32,899 nucleotides of DNA from JBCFBK01 sp038562555 (GCA_038562555.1 JBCFBK010000057.1:1-32899); one strand, 5' to 3'. Positions 1 to 8,443 are shown, counted from the first letter of the stretch. The notes: generated by a model from the sequence alone, not told the origin. Made by a program: numbers and translations.

Positions 1-1
1 A

Positions 2-1084
2 TCGCAGGAAATCGCCCAGATTGGTAGCTGGCAATACGACATTAAAGAAGACAGGACGGAATGGTCAGAGAACTGCTACCGTTTGTTTGGACTGGAACCA
101 TTTGAAATTACACCGACCTTCGGGTATTTCAAAAGCAGGCTGCATCCTGACGATGTAAGCTTGATCGATGATGCTTTTCAGGAAATGGTGGTTCGGAAAA
201 AACCGGTTACCATTAAATACAGGGTTGTCATGCCCGACAAGCAGATTAAATGGATCATGAACAAAACAGTTCCCGAATTTAAAGATGGGGAGCCGGTAAG
301 ACTCCGGGGAATGAATATGGATATTACGGAATCGGTAAAAGTGATATCCGACCTTGAAAAGGCAAAAAATAAAGCGGAAGAGAGCGAGATGCTTAAATCG
401 GCGTTTCTCGCCAATATGAGTCATGAAATCCGGACCCCGCTCAACACCATTCTCGGTTTTTCAAGCATTCTGACTTCTGACGAAGAACTCACCGCGGAAG
501 AAAAAGAGGAATATACAGGCATCATTAACCGCAGTTCCGATAATCTGCTGCAGATCATTAACGATATTCTGGATCTTTCGAAACTGGAAACCGGACAGCT
601 TAAGATTTTCAACAGCCGCTTCGAAGCCCGATCCGTTCTGGAAGAACTGAATAAAGTTTTTATAAAAAGACTGGATGAACTTGAAAAACCTGAAGTTGAA
701 CTCAAATTGACGACTGTAAACGAACCTGTCGTTTTAAACCTCGACCGTGTGAGGTTTTATCAGATTTTTATGAACCTGTTGAGCAACTCAATCAAATTTA
801 CCGACTATGGGAACATTAACTTTGGGATCGCTGAAATCAGTGATAAGCGCGTTTCTTTTTTTGTATCGGACACCGGGATTGGAATAAGAAAAGAACTGCA
901 AAGCGCCGTCTTTGAGCGATTCAGACAGGTAAATGAATCAACCACAAGGCGGCATGGCGGCACTGGTCTGGGATTATCGATCGTTAAGAACCTGGTCGAA
1001 TTAATGGGTGGTGATATCAGTCTTGAATCGGAAGCGGGCAAAGGAACAATATTCCGGTTCACCTTACCTGCTGCCGATCAATGA
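2..1084 (+). CDS. PAS-domain sensor histidine kinase, 3' part (5' end outside window)
   Basis: This is the C-terminal 360 residues of a sensor histidine kinase. The reading frame is open to the left edge, so the first ATG (base 83) is probably internal. The visible N-terminal part is a PAS_3-type fold (about residues 1-110, beginning AQIGSWQYD), followed by a short coiled linker. The HisKA domain has the H-box SHEIRTPLN with phospho-acceptor His at about residue 141. The HATPase_c domain shows an N-box (NLLSNSIKF), G1 box (SDTGIGI), F-box (FERFRQV) and G2 box (GGTGLGLSIVKNL). No receiver domain follows and no membrane segment is visible in this part, so upstream sensory domains may be missing from view. 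The signal is unknown. The next gene is convergent, so the partner regulator, if linked, must lie upstream of the window. Confidence 0.93.
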   Translation, partial: SQEIAQIGSWQYDIKEDRTEWSENCYRLFGLEPFEITPTFGYFKSRLHPDDVSLIDDAFQEMVVRKKPVTIKYRVVMPDKQIKWIMNKTVPEFKDGEPVRLRGMNMDITESVKVISDLEKAKNKAEESEMLKSAFLANMSHEIRTPLNTILGFSSILTSDEELTAEEKEEYTGIINRSSDNLLQIINDILDLSKLETGQLKIFNSRFEARSVLEELNKVFIKRLDELEKPEVELKLTTVNEPVVLNLDRVRFYQIFMNLLSNSIKFTDYGNINFGIAEISDKRVSFFVSDTGIGIRKELQSAVFERFRQVNESTTRRHGGTGLGLSIVKNLVELMGGDISLESEAGKGTIFRFTLPAADQ

Positions 1085-1114
1085 ACTTTAGTTTTACCGG
1101 GCGGAGTATTCAGC

Positions 1115-2029
1115 TTATTGCATATCGCCTGCGCACCGGAAGCCTGTATTAAAAAGGGAGGTTTCCGACGTGTTAAAGGCCCGGCCGGTTACCGAAAAGC
1201 TATTTTCTCCGTTTTGGTCAAAGAAGAACGAACCCCCGCGAATAATTTTCAAATCGGGGTTGCCGGGATCAGGAACGGTGCTTCCGGGATAGGGTTTAAA
1301 GGTGTCGGAACACCAGTTCCAGACATTGCCGCCCATGTCGGTCAGCCCGCAAACAGTTTCCCCGTAAAAACCAACCGGAGAAGTCAGCAAAAATCCATCT
1401 TCTCCTTGTTTGTCTGTTAATGCTGTTCCCTGCCATACGTTAGCCATATACTTTCCGCCAACGATCAGGCGGTCGCCCCAGCTAAAACGTGAATTGACCT
1501 TCCCGCCGCATCTGGCCGCATATTCCCACTCGGCTTCCGAGGGTAGTCTTTTCCCCGCCCAGACAGCATACGCTACTGCATCGTTCCAGCTTACCTGGGT
1601 CACCGGATGGTCGTCGGCTGCCGCCGAAGCATTTCTGCCAAGCGGATATTGCCAGTTCGCTCCCGCAACAAGCTCCCATGTACCACTGTTGAAATCGAAC
1701 ACACCCGAATTACCAAAACGCTCAGCATCGGTTTTATATCCTGTTTCCGATATAAAATGCCTGAATTCGCCCACGGTGACCGGAGACCGGTCGAGCCTGA
1801 AAGCCTCAACCTTAACCCGGTGGGCCGGCTGAGCCATACCGGCTGACGAACCCATCATAAAAATACCTCCCTCAAAGTTTACCATGCGGCTTTCATCAGC
1901 CGGGCCGGATCCCGCGGCCGGTTTTATGCCTGAGTTTCCGGCACCATGCTGCACAACGGGTTTTGTACCCTTTTCTGCCGAGCAGGCAACTAACATGAGA
2001 CACAAGATCAGCAGGGTTGGTGCATGCAT
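1115..2029 (-). CDS. Lipoprotein with formylglycine-generating-enzyme (SUMF1) fold
   Basis: A 304-residue protein with a lipoprotein signal (lipobox LVAC, Cys16) and a short low-complexity linker. A SUMF1/FGE-sulfatase domain follows from about residue 50: GGIFMMGS, VTVGEFRHFI, HPVTQVSWNDAVAYAVWAGKRLPSEAEWEYAARC, DMGGNVWNW and RGGSFFF, ending in TGFRCA. True aerobic formylglycine-generating enzymes place two catalytic cysteines just after the RGGS motif; here that stretch (residues 265-283) has none. It is therefore unlikely to make formylglycine on sulfatases, and no sulfatase gene is in the window. Relatives of this fold include GldK/GldJ-type envelope proteins and other enzymes, so a structural or binding role in the envelope is possible. 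It is convergent with the histidine kinase and divergent from tldD. Confidence 0.88.
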   Translation of the reverse strand: MHAPTLLILCLMLVACSAEKGTKPVVQHGAGNSGIKPAAGSGPADESRMVNFEGGIFMMGSSAGMAQPAHRVKVEAFRLDRSPVTVGEFRHFISETGYKTDAERFGNSGVFDFNSGTWELVAGANWQYPLGRNASAAADDHPVTQVSWNDAVAYAVWAGKRLPSEAEWEYAARCGGKVNSRFSWGDRLIVGGKYMANVWQGTALTDKQGEDGFLLTSPVGFYGETVCGLTDMGGNVWNWCSDTFKPYPGSTVPDPGNPDLKIIRGGSFFFDQNGENSFSVTGRAFNTSETSLFNTGFRCAGDMQ

Positions 2030-2318
2030 ATTTGTCTTTTTTCGTTGAGACCAAATGAACTAAAAAAATCAGAATTAAAAAAGGGGACAAATATCTATCT
2101 TTCAATTTGTGCCGCTTTCTCCTGATAGACCACATCGCTTGTTCTGAGTTTGTCTTTTACTTTTTTTTATGATCGCGAACTGAGAAACGGACATTTATTT
2201 CCCGAATATGAAAAATGTTGATTCTTTTTATTGTATGCTTCGACACGATATTCAAAGGAAGTTGTAATTTTATAGAACGATGATTTTCCTTAATAAAAGT
2301 TTTGCAAAACCAGAAACA
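2030..2318. other. Divergent intergenic region
   Basis: This AT-rich spacer separates the divergent FGE-like lipoprotein and tldD genes and must hold both promoters. I found no exact TAnnTTTG box on either strand, only one-mismatch versions such as TGAGTTTG, so no promoter is called. A short, poorly supported in-frame ATG at 2280 would extend TldD by 13 residues. No RNA gene or convincing hairpin was seen. Confidence 0.5.
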
Positions 2319-3845
2319 ATGATCGTTGACCGAAGATTTTTTTTAAAGACCAGCGGGACAATAGCTACAGGAAGTGTGCTGTTCCCCTCATTGATCCAGT
2401 CCTGCCAGCAGGCTCTTTTTTCTGAAGGCGCCAGAGGATATCTGGATCATTTTGAAGTGACCCCCCAATTGCTGAATAAGGTGATTGCTTCCGCACTTGC
2501 CAAAGGCGGAGATTACGCGGACCTGTTTTTTGAACATAAGATCACTAACAGCCTTGCACTGGAAGATGCTAAGGTGAACCGGGCCTACTCCAATATCGAT
2601 TTTGGAGTTGGTATACGGGTTCTGAAAGGCGATCAGACCGGCTTTGCCTATTCGGAAATTATTAGTCCGGAGGCTTTGATAAAAGCTGCACAAACTGCTG
2701 CCAACATTGCGAATAGCCCGAAAGAAGTGGCTCCGCAGGATCTTACGGAATCCGGACCTGCCGATTATTATGCCGTGCAGCGGTCATGGGAAGACGTTTC
2801 GGTGGAGGAAAAAATTCCGTTCCTGCAAAAGATAAACGACACGATATTTTCGCTCGATTCACGGGTAACGAAAGTCAATGCCTCCCTGACCAACGAGAGT
2901 ACGTATATCATGCTGTATAATTCAGAAGGCATCCTGTCGTACGACTATCAGCCCATGGCCAGTTTCGGCGCTTTCTGCATTATGGAAAAAGACGGCAGGA
3001 TTGAAAACGCCTACGCCTCAAGGTCCTTCAGAAAAGGCTTTGAATTTCTTTCGGACGATCTGGTCGATGAACTTGCCGGTGAAGCCGTTAGTAAAGCTGC
3101 CCTTTTATTTGAAGCCACTAAGCCAAAAGCCGGCGAAATGCCTGTGGTTATGGGAGCCGGCGGATCAGGCATCCTGCTTCATGAGGCGATCGGACATACC
3201 TTCGAGGCCGATTTCAACCGGAAAGGCACATCGATCTTCGCCGATAAACTGGGCAGCAAAGTGGCTGAAAATTTTGTCAATATTATCGACGACGGGACCC
3301 TTCCTTCAAACCGTGGTTCCATTAATCTGGATGATGAAGGAAACTCCTCGCAAAAAACGTATCTGGTCAAAGACGGGATACTGAACAGCTACCTGCACGA
3401 CCGGATCAGCGCAAACTTCTACAAGCTGCGATCGACCGGCAACGGAAGGCGGCAGTCTTTCCGCCATGTCCCCCTGCCGCGCATGCGGGCCACCTACATG
3501 GAGAACGGTCCTCACAGCAAAGAAGAGATTATCGCCCAGGTTAAGAATGGCATTTTTGTGGATAATTTCAGCAACGGGGAAGTTAAGATCGGCGCTGGCG
3601 ACTTCACTTTTTTTGTCAAATCCGGATACCTGATCGAAAACGGCAGACTGACCCGCCCCATCAAAGATGTAAACATCATCGGGAACGGGCCGCAGGCTTT
3701 GGCCGATATCAGCATGTGTGCCTCCGACTTCCGGATTGACAATGGTACATGGACCTGTGGTAAAAACGGTCAGAGCGTACCGGTTACCTGCGGACTTCCC
3801 ACGATATTGGTGAAAAAGCTCACCGTTGGCGGAATAAACGGCTAA
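2319..3845 (+). CDS. tldD: TldD-family metalloprotease subunit with Tat-type signal
   Basis: TldD is the catalytic half of the TldD/TldE zinc protease, which trims unfolded or modified peptides (microcin B17 maturation and CcdA degradation in E. coli). The zinc motif HEAIGH lies at residues 288-293 of this start, with the typical family context (LLHEAIGHTFEADF). I chose the ATG at 2319 because it places a twin-arginine motif (DRRFFLKTS, residues 4-12) at the N-terminus, followed by a hydrophobic stretch and a possible lipobox cysteine at residue 29. An upstream in-frame ATG at 2280 also exists and would give 521 residues. The partner gene tldE begins about 50 bases downstream, so the two form an operon. 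E. coli TldD is cytosolic; Tat-tagged homologues in this phylum imply export, with cofactor loading before translocation. Confidence 0.93.
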   Translation: MIVDRRFFLKTSGTIATGSVLFPSLIQSCQQALFSEGARGYLDHFEVTPQLLNKVIASALAKGGDYADLFFEHKITNSLALEDAKVNRAYSNIDFGVGIRVLKGDQTGFAYSEIISPEALIKAAQTAANIANSPKEVAPQDLTESGPADYYAVQRSWEDVSVEEKIPFLQKINDTIFSLDSRVTKVNASLTNESTYIMLYNSEGILSYDYQPMASFGAFCIMEKDGRIENAYASRSFRKGFEFLSDDLVDELAGEAVSKAALLFEATKPKAGEMPVVMGAGGSGILLHEAIGHTFEADFNRKGTSIFADKLGSKVAENFVNIIDDGTLPSNRGSINLDDEGNSSQKTYLVKDGILNSYLHDRISANFYKLRSTGNGRRQSFRHVPLPRMRATYMENGPHSKEEIIAQVKNGIFVDNFSNGEVKIGAGDFTFFVKSGYLIENGRLTRPIKDVNIIGNGPQALADISMCASDFRIDNGTWTCGKNGQSVPVTCGLPTILVKKLTVGGING

Positions 3846-3895
3846 CCCGCAAACCATTTAATAATTTGTCAATTTCACCAATTTACAATTTTCCC

Positions 3896-5212
3896 ATGAC
3901 GCAAGACGAAAAATACAAGATAGCCCGGTGGGCAATGGAACATGCCCTTGAAAAAGGTGCCGCTGAAGTCAGCGTTTCCATCTCAGAAAGTAAAAGCAGC
4001 AATGTCGATGTTCGCGAACAAAAAATCGACACCTTGAAGGAAGCAATCCAAAGCAACCTCAATATCCGTTTATTTGTCGATAAAAAATATTCTTCTCATA
4101 CCACTAACCGGCTCCACAAAAAAGAACTGGCCCGTTTTATTGAAGAAGCCATTGCCGGTACGCGGTTTCTTTCGGAAGACCCCTTCCGCAGTCTGCCGGA
4201 ACCTGGTTTATATTACAAAGGCAATGGCCCTGCCCTGGAAATCATCGACAGCACCTATGACCAGCTTGACCCCGCAAAAAAAATCGAGCTGGCGTTTCAG
4301 GTTGAAAAGGAAGCCTATCAGAAAGATCCCCGGGTGATCTCGGTGACTGCAGGTTATAACGATTATACCGGAAACCGGATCCTGATGAACAGCAACGGAT
4401 TTGAAGGTGAAACCGGGAACAGCAGCTTTGGTCTCTACGCTTCCGTATCGGTTGATGGTGGCCTTGCCCGGCCCAGCGACTCCTGGTCGGAACGTTCGCT
4501 GTTTTTTGATAAGCTTAAAACTTCCGAAATAGCGTCGGTGGCACTGGCCCGCGCACTGAAAAAAATCGGACAGGAAAAGATCAGTTCCGGTAAGTATGAG
4601 ATGATCGTTGAAAACCGGGTCTGCAGCCGTTTGTTTGGTCCGCTTCTGGATGCACTTAACGGGTACAACATTCAGCAAAAAAATTCGTTTTTAATCGGAA
4701 AAACCGGAGAACAGATCGGTTCTGAAATGCTGGACCTGACCGACGATCCGCTGATCGTATCCGGCAACGCTTCCAGGCTGTTTGACAATGAAGGACTGGA
4801 AGCAAAAAAACGAAGCGTATTTGAAAAAGGAGTGTTAAAAACCTATTTTATCGATACCTATTACGGGAAGAAACTGAAGATGGAACCCACAACCGGCAGC
4901 ACCTCTAACCTGGTCCTGACGCCGGGCTCACAGGCGCTGAATGAGATGATCAGCACCGTCAAAAACGGCATTCTGGTCACCGGATTTAACGGCGGTAACA
5001 CAAACGGGTCGACCGGTGATTTTTCGTACGGGATTGATGGTTTTCTGATCGAAAACGGGCAAGTCGTTAAACCGGTCTCCGAGATGAACATCAGCGGAAA
5101 CATGAATACATTCTGGAAAGAGCTGGCAGCCGTTGGCAATGACCCCGATCTGAATACTTCCTGGAGAATCCCCTCGCTCCTGTTTACCAACATCGATTTT
5201 AGCGGAATTTAA
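3896..5212 (+). CDS. tldE: TldE/PmbA-family protease partner subunit
   Basis: A 438-residue PmbA/TldE protein, the non-catalytic partner that forms a heterodimer with TldD. It has the family architecture: an N-terminal alpha/beta domain (about residues 1-200) and a C-terminal domain with motifs such as GSTSNLVL, NGGNTNGSTGDFSYGIDGFLIENG and AVGNDPD. As expected for this subunit there is no HExxxH zinc motif. The open frame begins at a TTG (3866), but the ATG at 3896 aligns with the usual start (MTQDEKYKIARWAMEHALEKG), so I prefer it. No signal peptide is visible, unlike TldD encoded just upstream. A terminator-like hairpin follows the stop codon within about 15 bases. Confidence 0.93.
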   Translation: MTQDEKYKIARWAMEHALEKGAAEVSVSISESKSSNVDVREQKIDTLKEAIQSNLNIRLFVDKKYSSHTTNRLHKKELARFIEEAIAGTRFLSEDPFRSLPEPGLYYKGNGPALEIIDSTYDQLDPAKKIELAFQVEKEAYQKDPRVISVTAGYNDYTGNRILMNSNGFEGETGNSSFGLYASVSVDGGLARPSDSWSERSLFFDKLKTSEIASVALARALKKIGQEKISSGKYEMIVENRVCSRLFGPLLDALNGYNIQQKNSFLIGKTGEQIGSEMLDLTDDPLIVSGNASRLFDNEGLEAKKRSVFEKGVLKTYFIDTYYGKKLKMEPTTGSTSNLVLTPGSQALNEMISTVKNGILVTGFNGGNTNGSTGDFSYGIDGFLIENGQVVKPVSEMNISGNMNTFWKELAAVGNDPDLNTSWRIPSLLFTNIDFSGI

Positions 5213-5216
5213 AGCC

Positions 5217-5276
5217 TAAAAAAAGCGGCTGTCCAAAACAAACCGGCAGAAGCCTGTTTCCTGGACAGCCTGCTTT
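5217..5276. terminator. Convergent intrinsic terminator between tldE and the PepSY gene
   Basis: An inverted repeat GGCTGTCC (5227-5234) / GGACAGCC (5263-5270) is extended by AAAGC/GCTTT flanks and encloses a smaller stem (GGC-AGAA-GCC, AAACA/TGTTT). On the minus strand the stem is followed by a run of seven T, so it is a good terminator for the leftward four-gene operon. The rightward T-tract is weaker, so it may also serve tldE. Confidence 0.75.
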
Positions 5277-5293
5277 GACGTAATTCCTCAAGG

Positions 5294-5737
5294 TCAATTA
5301 TCAATTCTTAAAAATTCGCCATCCAGGTCAAATTCGAGCTCAGTCTGGTTTTCCAGCCGCACTTGCTGATATCCTGACTCCAACTCCCATCCGGTAATAT
5401 AATGGTCTTTGTAGTTGGTCGACACATAACTCAGAATGCTTTCCGGAATAACCGAATCAGGCAGTTTGGACTGACCATCGATTTCTATCGCTTTCTTCTC
5501 TGAACTGAATTCCAGCATCGTAAAATTATCCAGAAACAGTTCAAATTTGAATACGCCGTCGTCTTCTTCCAAAATAGCCTGGCTCACGGTTTGTTCCGAA
5601 AAATGTTCATCAATGTATGACTGAATTTCAGTTGGTATTTCCTTCAACGTAATAGTTGAATCTTCATCTGAATCATCCTCGCAGCTAATAAGGAAAAAGG
5701 ACGGAATAATTAAAAACGCTAAAATACTTTTTTTCAT
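5294..5737 (-). CDS. PepSY-like lipoprotein (DUF2874 type)
   Basis: A 147-residue lipoprotein with signal MKKSILAFLIIPSFFLISC (lipobox Cys19), an acidic linker (EDDSDEDS), then two PepSY-like half-repeats: EIPTEIQSYIDEHF...FKFELFLDN and VIPESILSYVSTNY...LEFDLDGEFLRI. This matches the PepSY-like (DUF2874) family common in Bacteroidota and often linked to two-component genes. The ligand is unknown; periplasmic sensing or inhibition are usual suggestions, not established. It is the last gene of a unit with a regulator, kinase and YgiW-like protein, 72 bases after the previous gene, and ends at a strong terminator. Confidence 0.85.
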   Translation of the reverse strand: MKKSILAFLIIPSFFLISCEDDSDEDSTITLKEIPTEIQSYIDEHFSEQTVSQAILEEDDGVFKFELFLDNFTMLEFSSEKKAIEIDGQSKLPDSVIPESILSYVSTNYKDHYITGWELESGYQQVRLENQTELEFDLDGEFLRIDN

Positions 5738-5809
5738 GTTTTTCTTTTTTCGTGTTGTACCCTACTCTGTTCCGGATTTTCGGGTTACTCCTCAATTTAT
5801 TGACTAAAT

Positions 5810-6175
5810 TTATTTTATCTCCAGGTGCTCCACTTCAATCTCGGTTCCCTCCAACAGATCGTAATCGACCTCCCCAACGATGTACAGCTTTGTTTTATCA
5901 TCGAATGGAATGGCCGGTAACTGATCTTTTTCAATTTCAATCCTGATTTTTCCCGTGGCATCATGAAACCAGTAGGTATCGCCGTTGATCTGTTCGGTTA
6001 TAAACCCGTGAAGCTTCACAAGCGTGTCGCTCCGGTCAAGCTTATAGGCACTTTTCGTAACTTCCTTTACGGTAGTCAATTTTCCGGCCGCACCAGGGCC
6101 CTTGTATTGTGCCTGGATCGGACCGGCAAGGAGTATAAAAATCCCTGCTGTTAAAAGACCATATAAATTTCTCAT
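5810..6175 (-). CDS. YgiW/YdeI-like periplasmic OB-fold protein
   Basis: A 121-residue secreted protein with a signal peptide (cleavage likely after PIQA, residue 22) and a mature start YKGPG that resembles the GGFxGP repeats of E. coli YgiW. The bacterial OB-fold (BOF) core follows: TVKEVTKSAYKLDRSDTLV, LHGFITEQINGDTYWFHDATGKIRIEIE and VGEVDYDLLEGTEIEVEHLEI. Members of the NirD/YgiW/YdeI family are stress-tolerance proteins of the periplasm, without a defined catalytic site. In E. coli and Aggregatibacter ygiW sits directly beside qseBC; here it follows a regulator and kinase pair in the same orientation, which supports a shared stress-sensing function. Confidence 0.9.
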   Translation of the reverse strand: MRNLYGLLTAGIFILLAGPIQAQYKGPGAAGKLTTVKEVTKSAYKLDRSDTLVKLHGFITEQINGDTYWFHDATGKIRIEIEKDQLPAIPFDDKTKLYIVGEVDYDLLEGTEIEVEHLEIK

Positions 6176-6244
6176 ATCTCAGTTTTTATTGATTACTGAG
6201 ACAAATATACCCGGGGATTCTGGAGAGAATTTGGAGGTTTTGCT

Positions 6245-7477
6245 TTAGCCAAATAAAATTATCACCCGATGAGTAGATTCTTCCGTGACTTCATATGAAA
6301 TATTAAAATGATACAGTTCACAAATTTGCTTGACAATGGCAAGGCCTATGCCAATGTTGCCGTTTTTCCCTTTTGCAAAACGTTCAAGCATACTGGTCGC
6401 ATCGGCGGCAAGATCGGCTCCGCTGTTTTCAATTGTCAGCGCAGCAGGTGTCAGAACAATCCTTATTCTTCCCCCCTGGACATTGTGCTTAACGGCATTT
6501 TTGATCAGATTATTTGTAAGGATTTCGGCAAGTCCCATATCCATGACAAGCGCGCAGGGCTCCATCTGGCTGGTTACCGTGACTTCGCGAATGGCAATAG
6601 CTTCTTCAAAAAGCCGGAGAGACTGATCAACCTGAAACCGGAGATCAATTTCCACCGCGTTGCTGTACTCGCGGTTATTGATTTTGCTCAAAAGCAACAA
6701 CGATTTTTGAACCTGAGAAAGTTTGTTCGAAGCAACATACACTTTTTGCAATTCTGCCGCATAACCCGCTGCATCCTGATTATTCAATAATCTTTCGGTG
6801 GTGGCACGAATAACGGCCAGATGAGTTTGCAATTCATGTGAAGAATTCTCACTGAATTCTTTATTGTGCCGGTAGTCAGCTGAAATTTTCCCTAAAATTA
6901 TTTTCAGGGTCGTATTCAATGACTTAAATTCGTCAATGTCCGTATCCGGGAATTCCGGTAAAGGTCCGCTGATCTTAAAACGAACCAGCTTATCAAGGGT
7001 TGTGTAAAAAGGAGTCCAGATCTTTCCAGCCATATAATTGACAATCAGATAGAGAATCACCGTAATGAGAATCATCAGGCCTGCTATTATCAGAATAGTT
7101 CCTTCGGCAATATCGTCCCGGCCAATCAATAAATGCCTTAACACAAGTGTCTGATCCTGGCCTTTGTGGCTGATTGTAAAATAAAGTTCGCGGTAGGGCA
7201 CCATTTCATTATCTCCTGACTCAAGGATCATGGTATCCTTAAACATGGGAGCGTCATACCGCACTCCCGCTATGATATCTGTGACCTGGTGAAATTCGGG
7301 CAGATCATTGTTTTCCCGGTGATAATCGATCAGCCTTTGCATCTCATAAGTCAGAAATTCATCTGTTTCTTCATACGAAATGTATTCAATCATATAATAA
7401 CAGAAAAGGCTTCCCAGAATAACGATGGGAATCAGCGATAATGCGGTATAGTTATAGGTGCGCCTGATTAATTTCAT
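6245..7477 (-). CDS. Membrane sensor histidine kinase
   Basis: A 410-residue kinase with an N-terminal membrane helix (residues about 11-33), a periplasmic sensor of about 90 residues and a second helix (126-148). The linker is followed by a HisKA dimerization domain with phospho-acceptor His214 and an HATPase_c domain with N-box (EILTNNLIKNAVKHN, 318-332), G1 (IENSG) and G2 (GNIGIGLAIVKQ). The H-box reads SHELQTHLAVI, so the usual proline after the Thr is replaced by His219. The closest architectural analogues are QseC-type kinases. The cognate regulator is encoded 96 bases upstream, and the YgiW-like gene starts 69 bases downstream. Confidence 0.93.
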   Translation of the reverse strand: MKLIRRTYNYTALSLIPIVILGSLFCYYMIEYISYEETDEFLTYEMQRLIDYHRENNDLPEFHQVTDIIAGVRYDAPMFKDTMILESGDNEMVPYRELYFTISHKGQDQTLVLRHLLIGRDDIAEGTILIIAGLMILITVILYLIVNYMAGKIWTPFYTTLDKLVRFKISGPLPEFPDTDIDEFKSLNTTLKIILGKISADYRHNKEFSENSSHELQTHLAVIRATTERLLNNQDAAGYAAELQKVYVASNKLSQVQKSLLLLSKINNREYSNAVEIDLRFQVDQSLRLFEEAIAIREVTVTSQMEPCALVMDMGLAEILTNNLIKNAVKHNVQGGRIRIVLTPAALTIENSGADLAADATSMLERFAKGKNGNIGIGLAIVKQICELYHFNISYEVTEESTHRVIILFG

Positions 7478-7573
7478 ACATTTTTTTAATGGTAGTATGG
7501 AACTCTATGTTGCTGAAAATTATTATCATACCATTGGGCGTTGTGAAGCAATAGGTTCGTTTTACAATGTTCC

Positions 7574-8251
7574 TTATTCGGGTTCAAACTTATATCCTAT
7601 TCCGTAGACGGCCCTGATTGGATTTCCGCAACCGGTTTCCGTTATCTTCTTTCGCAGGTTTTTGATATGCGAATAAATAAAATCGAACGAATCGGCCAGG
7701 TCCATGTTATCTCCCCAGATGTGTTCGGCAATACTTTCGCGGGTTAAGATTCTTCCGGGATTGGAGAAAAAAAACAGGAGGATGTCAAATTCACTTTTTG
7801 TCAGTTCTATTCTTTTATGCCTCGCTTTGACCTCGCGGGTGGTCGTATTGATCTCAATTTCTCCATAGACGACCAGATTATTCCCGGAAAAAAACCGTCG
7901 GCGGATCAACGACTTTACACGAGCTACCAGTTCTGCCATATCAAATGGCTTCGTGATGTAATCGTCAGCCCCCAGGTCAAAACCCTCAAGCTTATGATCC
8001 AGGGAATTTCTTGCTGAAATAACGATTATCCCGGTTTCCGGATTCATGCTTTTGATTTCCCGGATCAGATCCAGCCCCGATCCACCCGGAAGATTAATAT
8101 CGACAATCAGAATGTCATAGCTGTACAGATAAATCTTTTCGTGCGCACCCGGGTAGTCAACCGAAGTTTCACACAAGAATTTTTCGGCAACCAGTATTTC
8201 ATGAATCGCATCAAGTAGCTTCAGATTATCTTCGACGATTAAAATCTTCAT
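7574..8251 (-). CDS. OmpR-family response regulator
   Basis: A 225-residue two-domain regulator. The receiver domain (residues 1-118) has the acidic pocket (VEDN), phospho-acceptor Asp51 (LIVDINLPGGSG), a conserved Ser/Thr region (VISA) and Lys101 (ITKPF). The C-terminal winged-helix DNA-binding domain (about 128-225) has the OmpR pattern ELTKSEFDILLFFFSNPGRILTRESIAEHIW and ends AVYGIGYKFE. It is the first gene of the leftward operon and should control it and possibly the divergent lipoprotein gene. A good -7 box lies about 50 bases upstream. Confidence 0.95.
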   Translation of the reverse strand: MKILIVEDNLKLLDAIHEILVAEKFLCETSVDYPGAHEKIYLYSYDILIVDINLPGGSGLDLIREIKSMNPETGIIVISARNSLDHKLEGFDLGADDYITKPFDMAELVARVKSLIRRRFFSGNNLVVYGEIEINTTTREVKARHKRIELTKSEFDILLFFFSNPGRILTRESIAEHIWGDNMDLADSFDFIYSHIKNLRKKITETGCGNPIRAVYGIGYKFEPE

Positions 8252-8303
8252 AATGCCGGCTTTAGGTCCGTCTTAAAGCACTGGACGTCTTTTATTCGAA
8301 GAA

Positions 8304-8311
8304 CAAAAATA
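8304..8311 (-). promoter_or_regulatory. Candidate Bacteroidota -7 box upstream of the response regulator
   Basis: On the minus strand these bases read TATTTTTG, an exact match to the TAnnTTTG -7 consensus of the phylum's primary sigma factor. Transcription would begin near 8298, giving a leader of about 45 bases before the regulator start at 8251. No clear -33 TTTG is present, which lowers confidence. Confidence 0.4.
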
Positions 8312-8404
8312 AATGGTTTATCCGAAGTATTGATCTCTTCGTAAAATAAACACGCAGGTTCATACAGAAATCACGGCCCTTCATCAAATGGCTGCCTTTT
8401 ACTC

Positions 8405-8443
8405 TTGACATGAAACTGTCAATTGTTTTAATTTTAATTTTAA
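8405..8443. promoter_or_regulatory. Palindrome plus tandem TTTTAA hexamers in a divergent promoter region
   Basis: TTGACA (8405-8410) and TGTCAA (8417-8422) form a perfect inverted repeat with a 6-base spacer, and three tandem TTTTAA hexamers follow directly (8426-8443). The element sits between the divergent response-regulator and lipoprotein genes. It could be a regulator site with an AT-rich UP-like tract; binding by the adjacent OmpR-type regulator is only a guess. The rest of 8252-8533 shows no gene. Confidence 0.35.

Noticed and set aside
1115..2029. Assignment as a true sulfatase-activating formylglycine-generating enzyme
   Set aside because: The catalytic cysteine pair after RGGS is missing and no sulfatase is encoded nearby.
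2085..2110. Short inverted repeat ACAAAT/ATTTGT upstream of the FGE-like gene
   Set aside because: Six AT-rich bases per arm with a long spacer is easily found by chance in such a region.
7489..7534. Imperfect inverted repeat between the regulator and kinase genes
   Set aside because: The arms (ATGGTAGTATG and CATACCAT) pair only with a bulge and lie far apart, too weak to call an attenuator.
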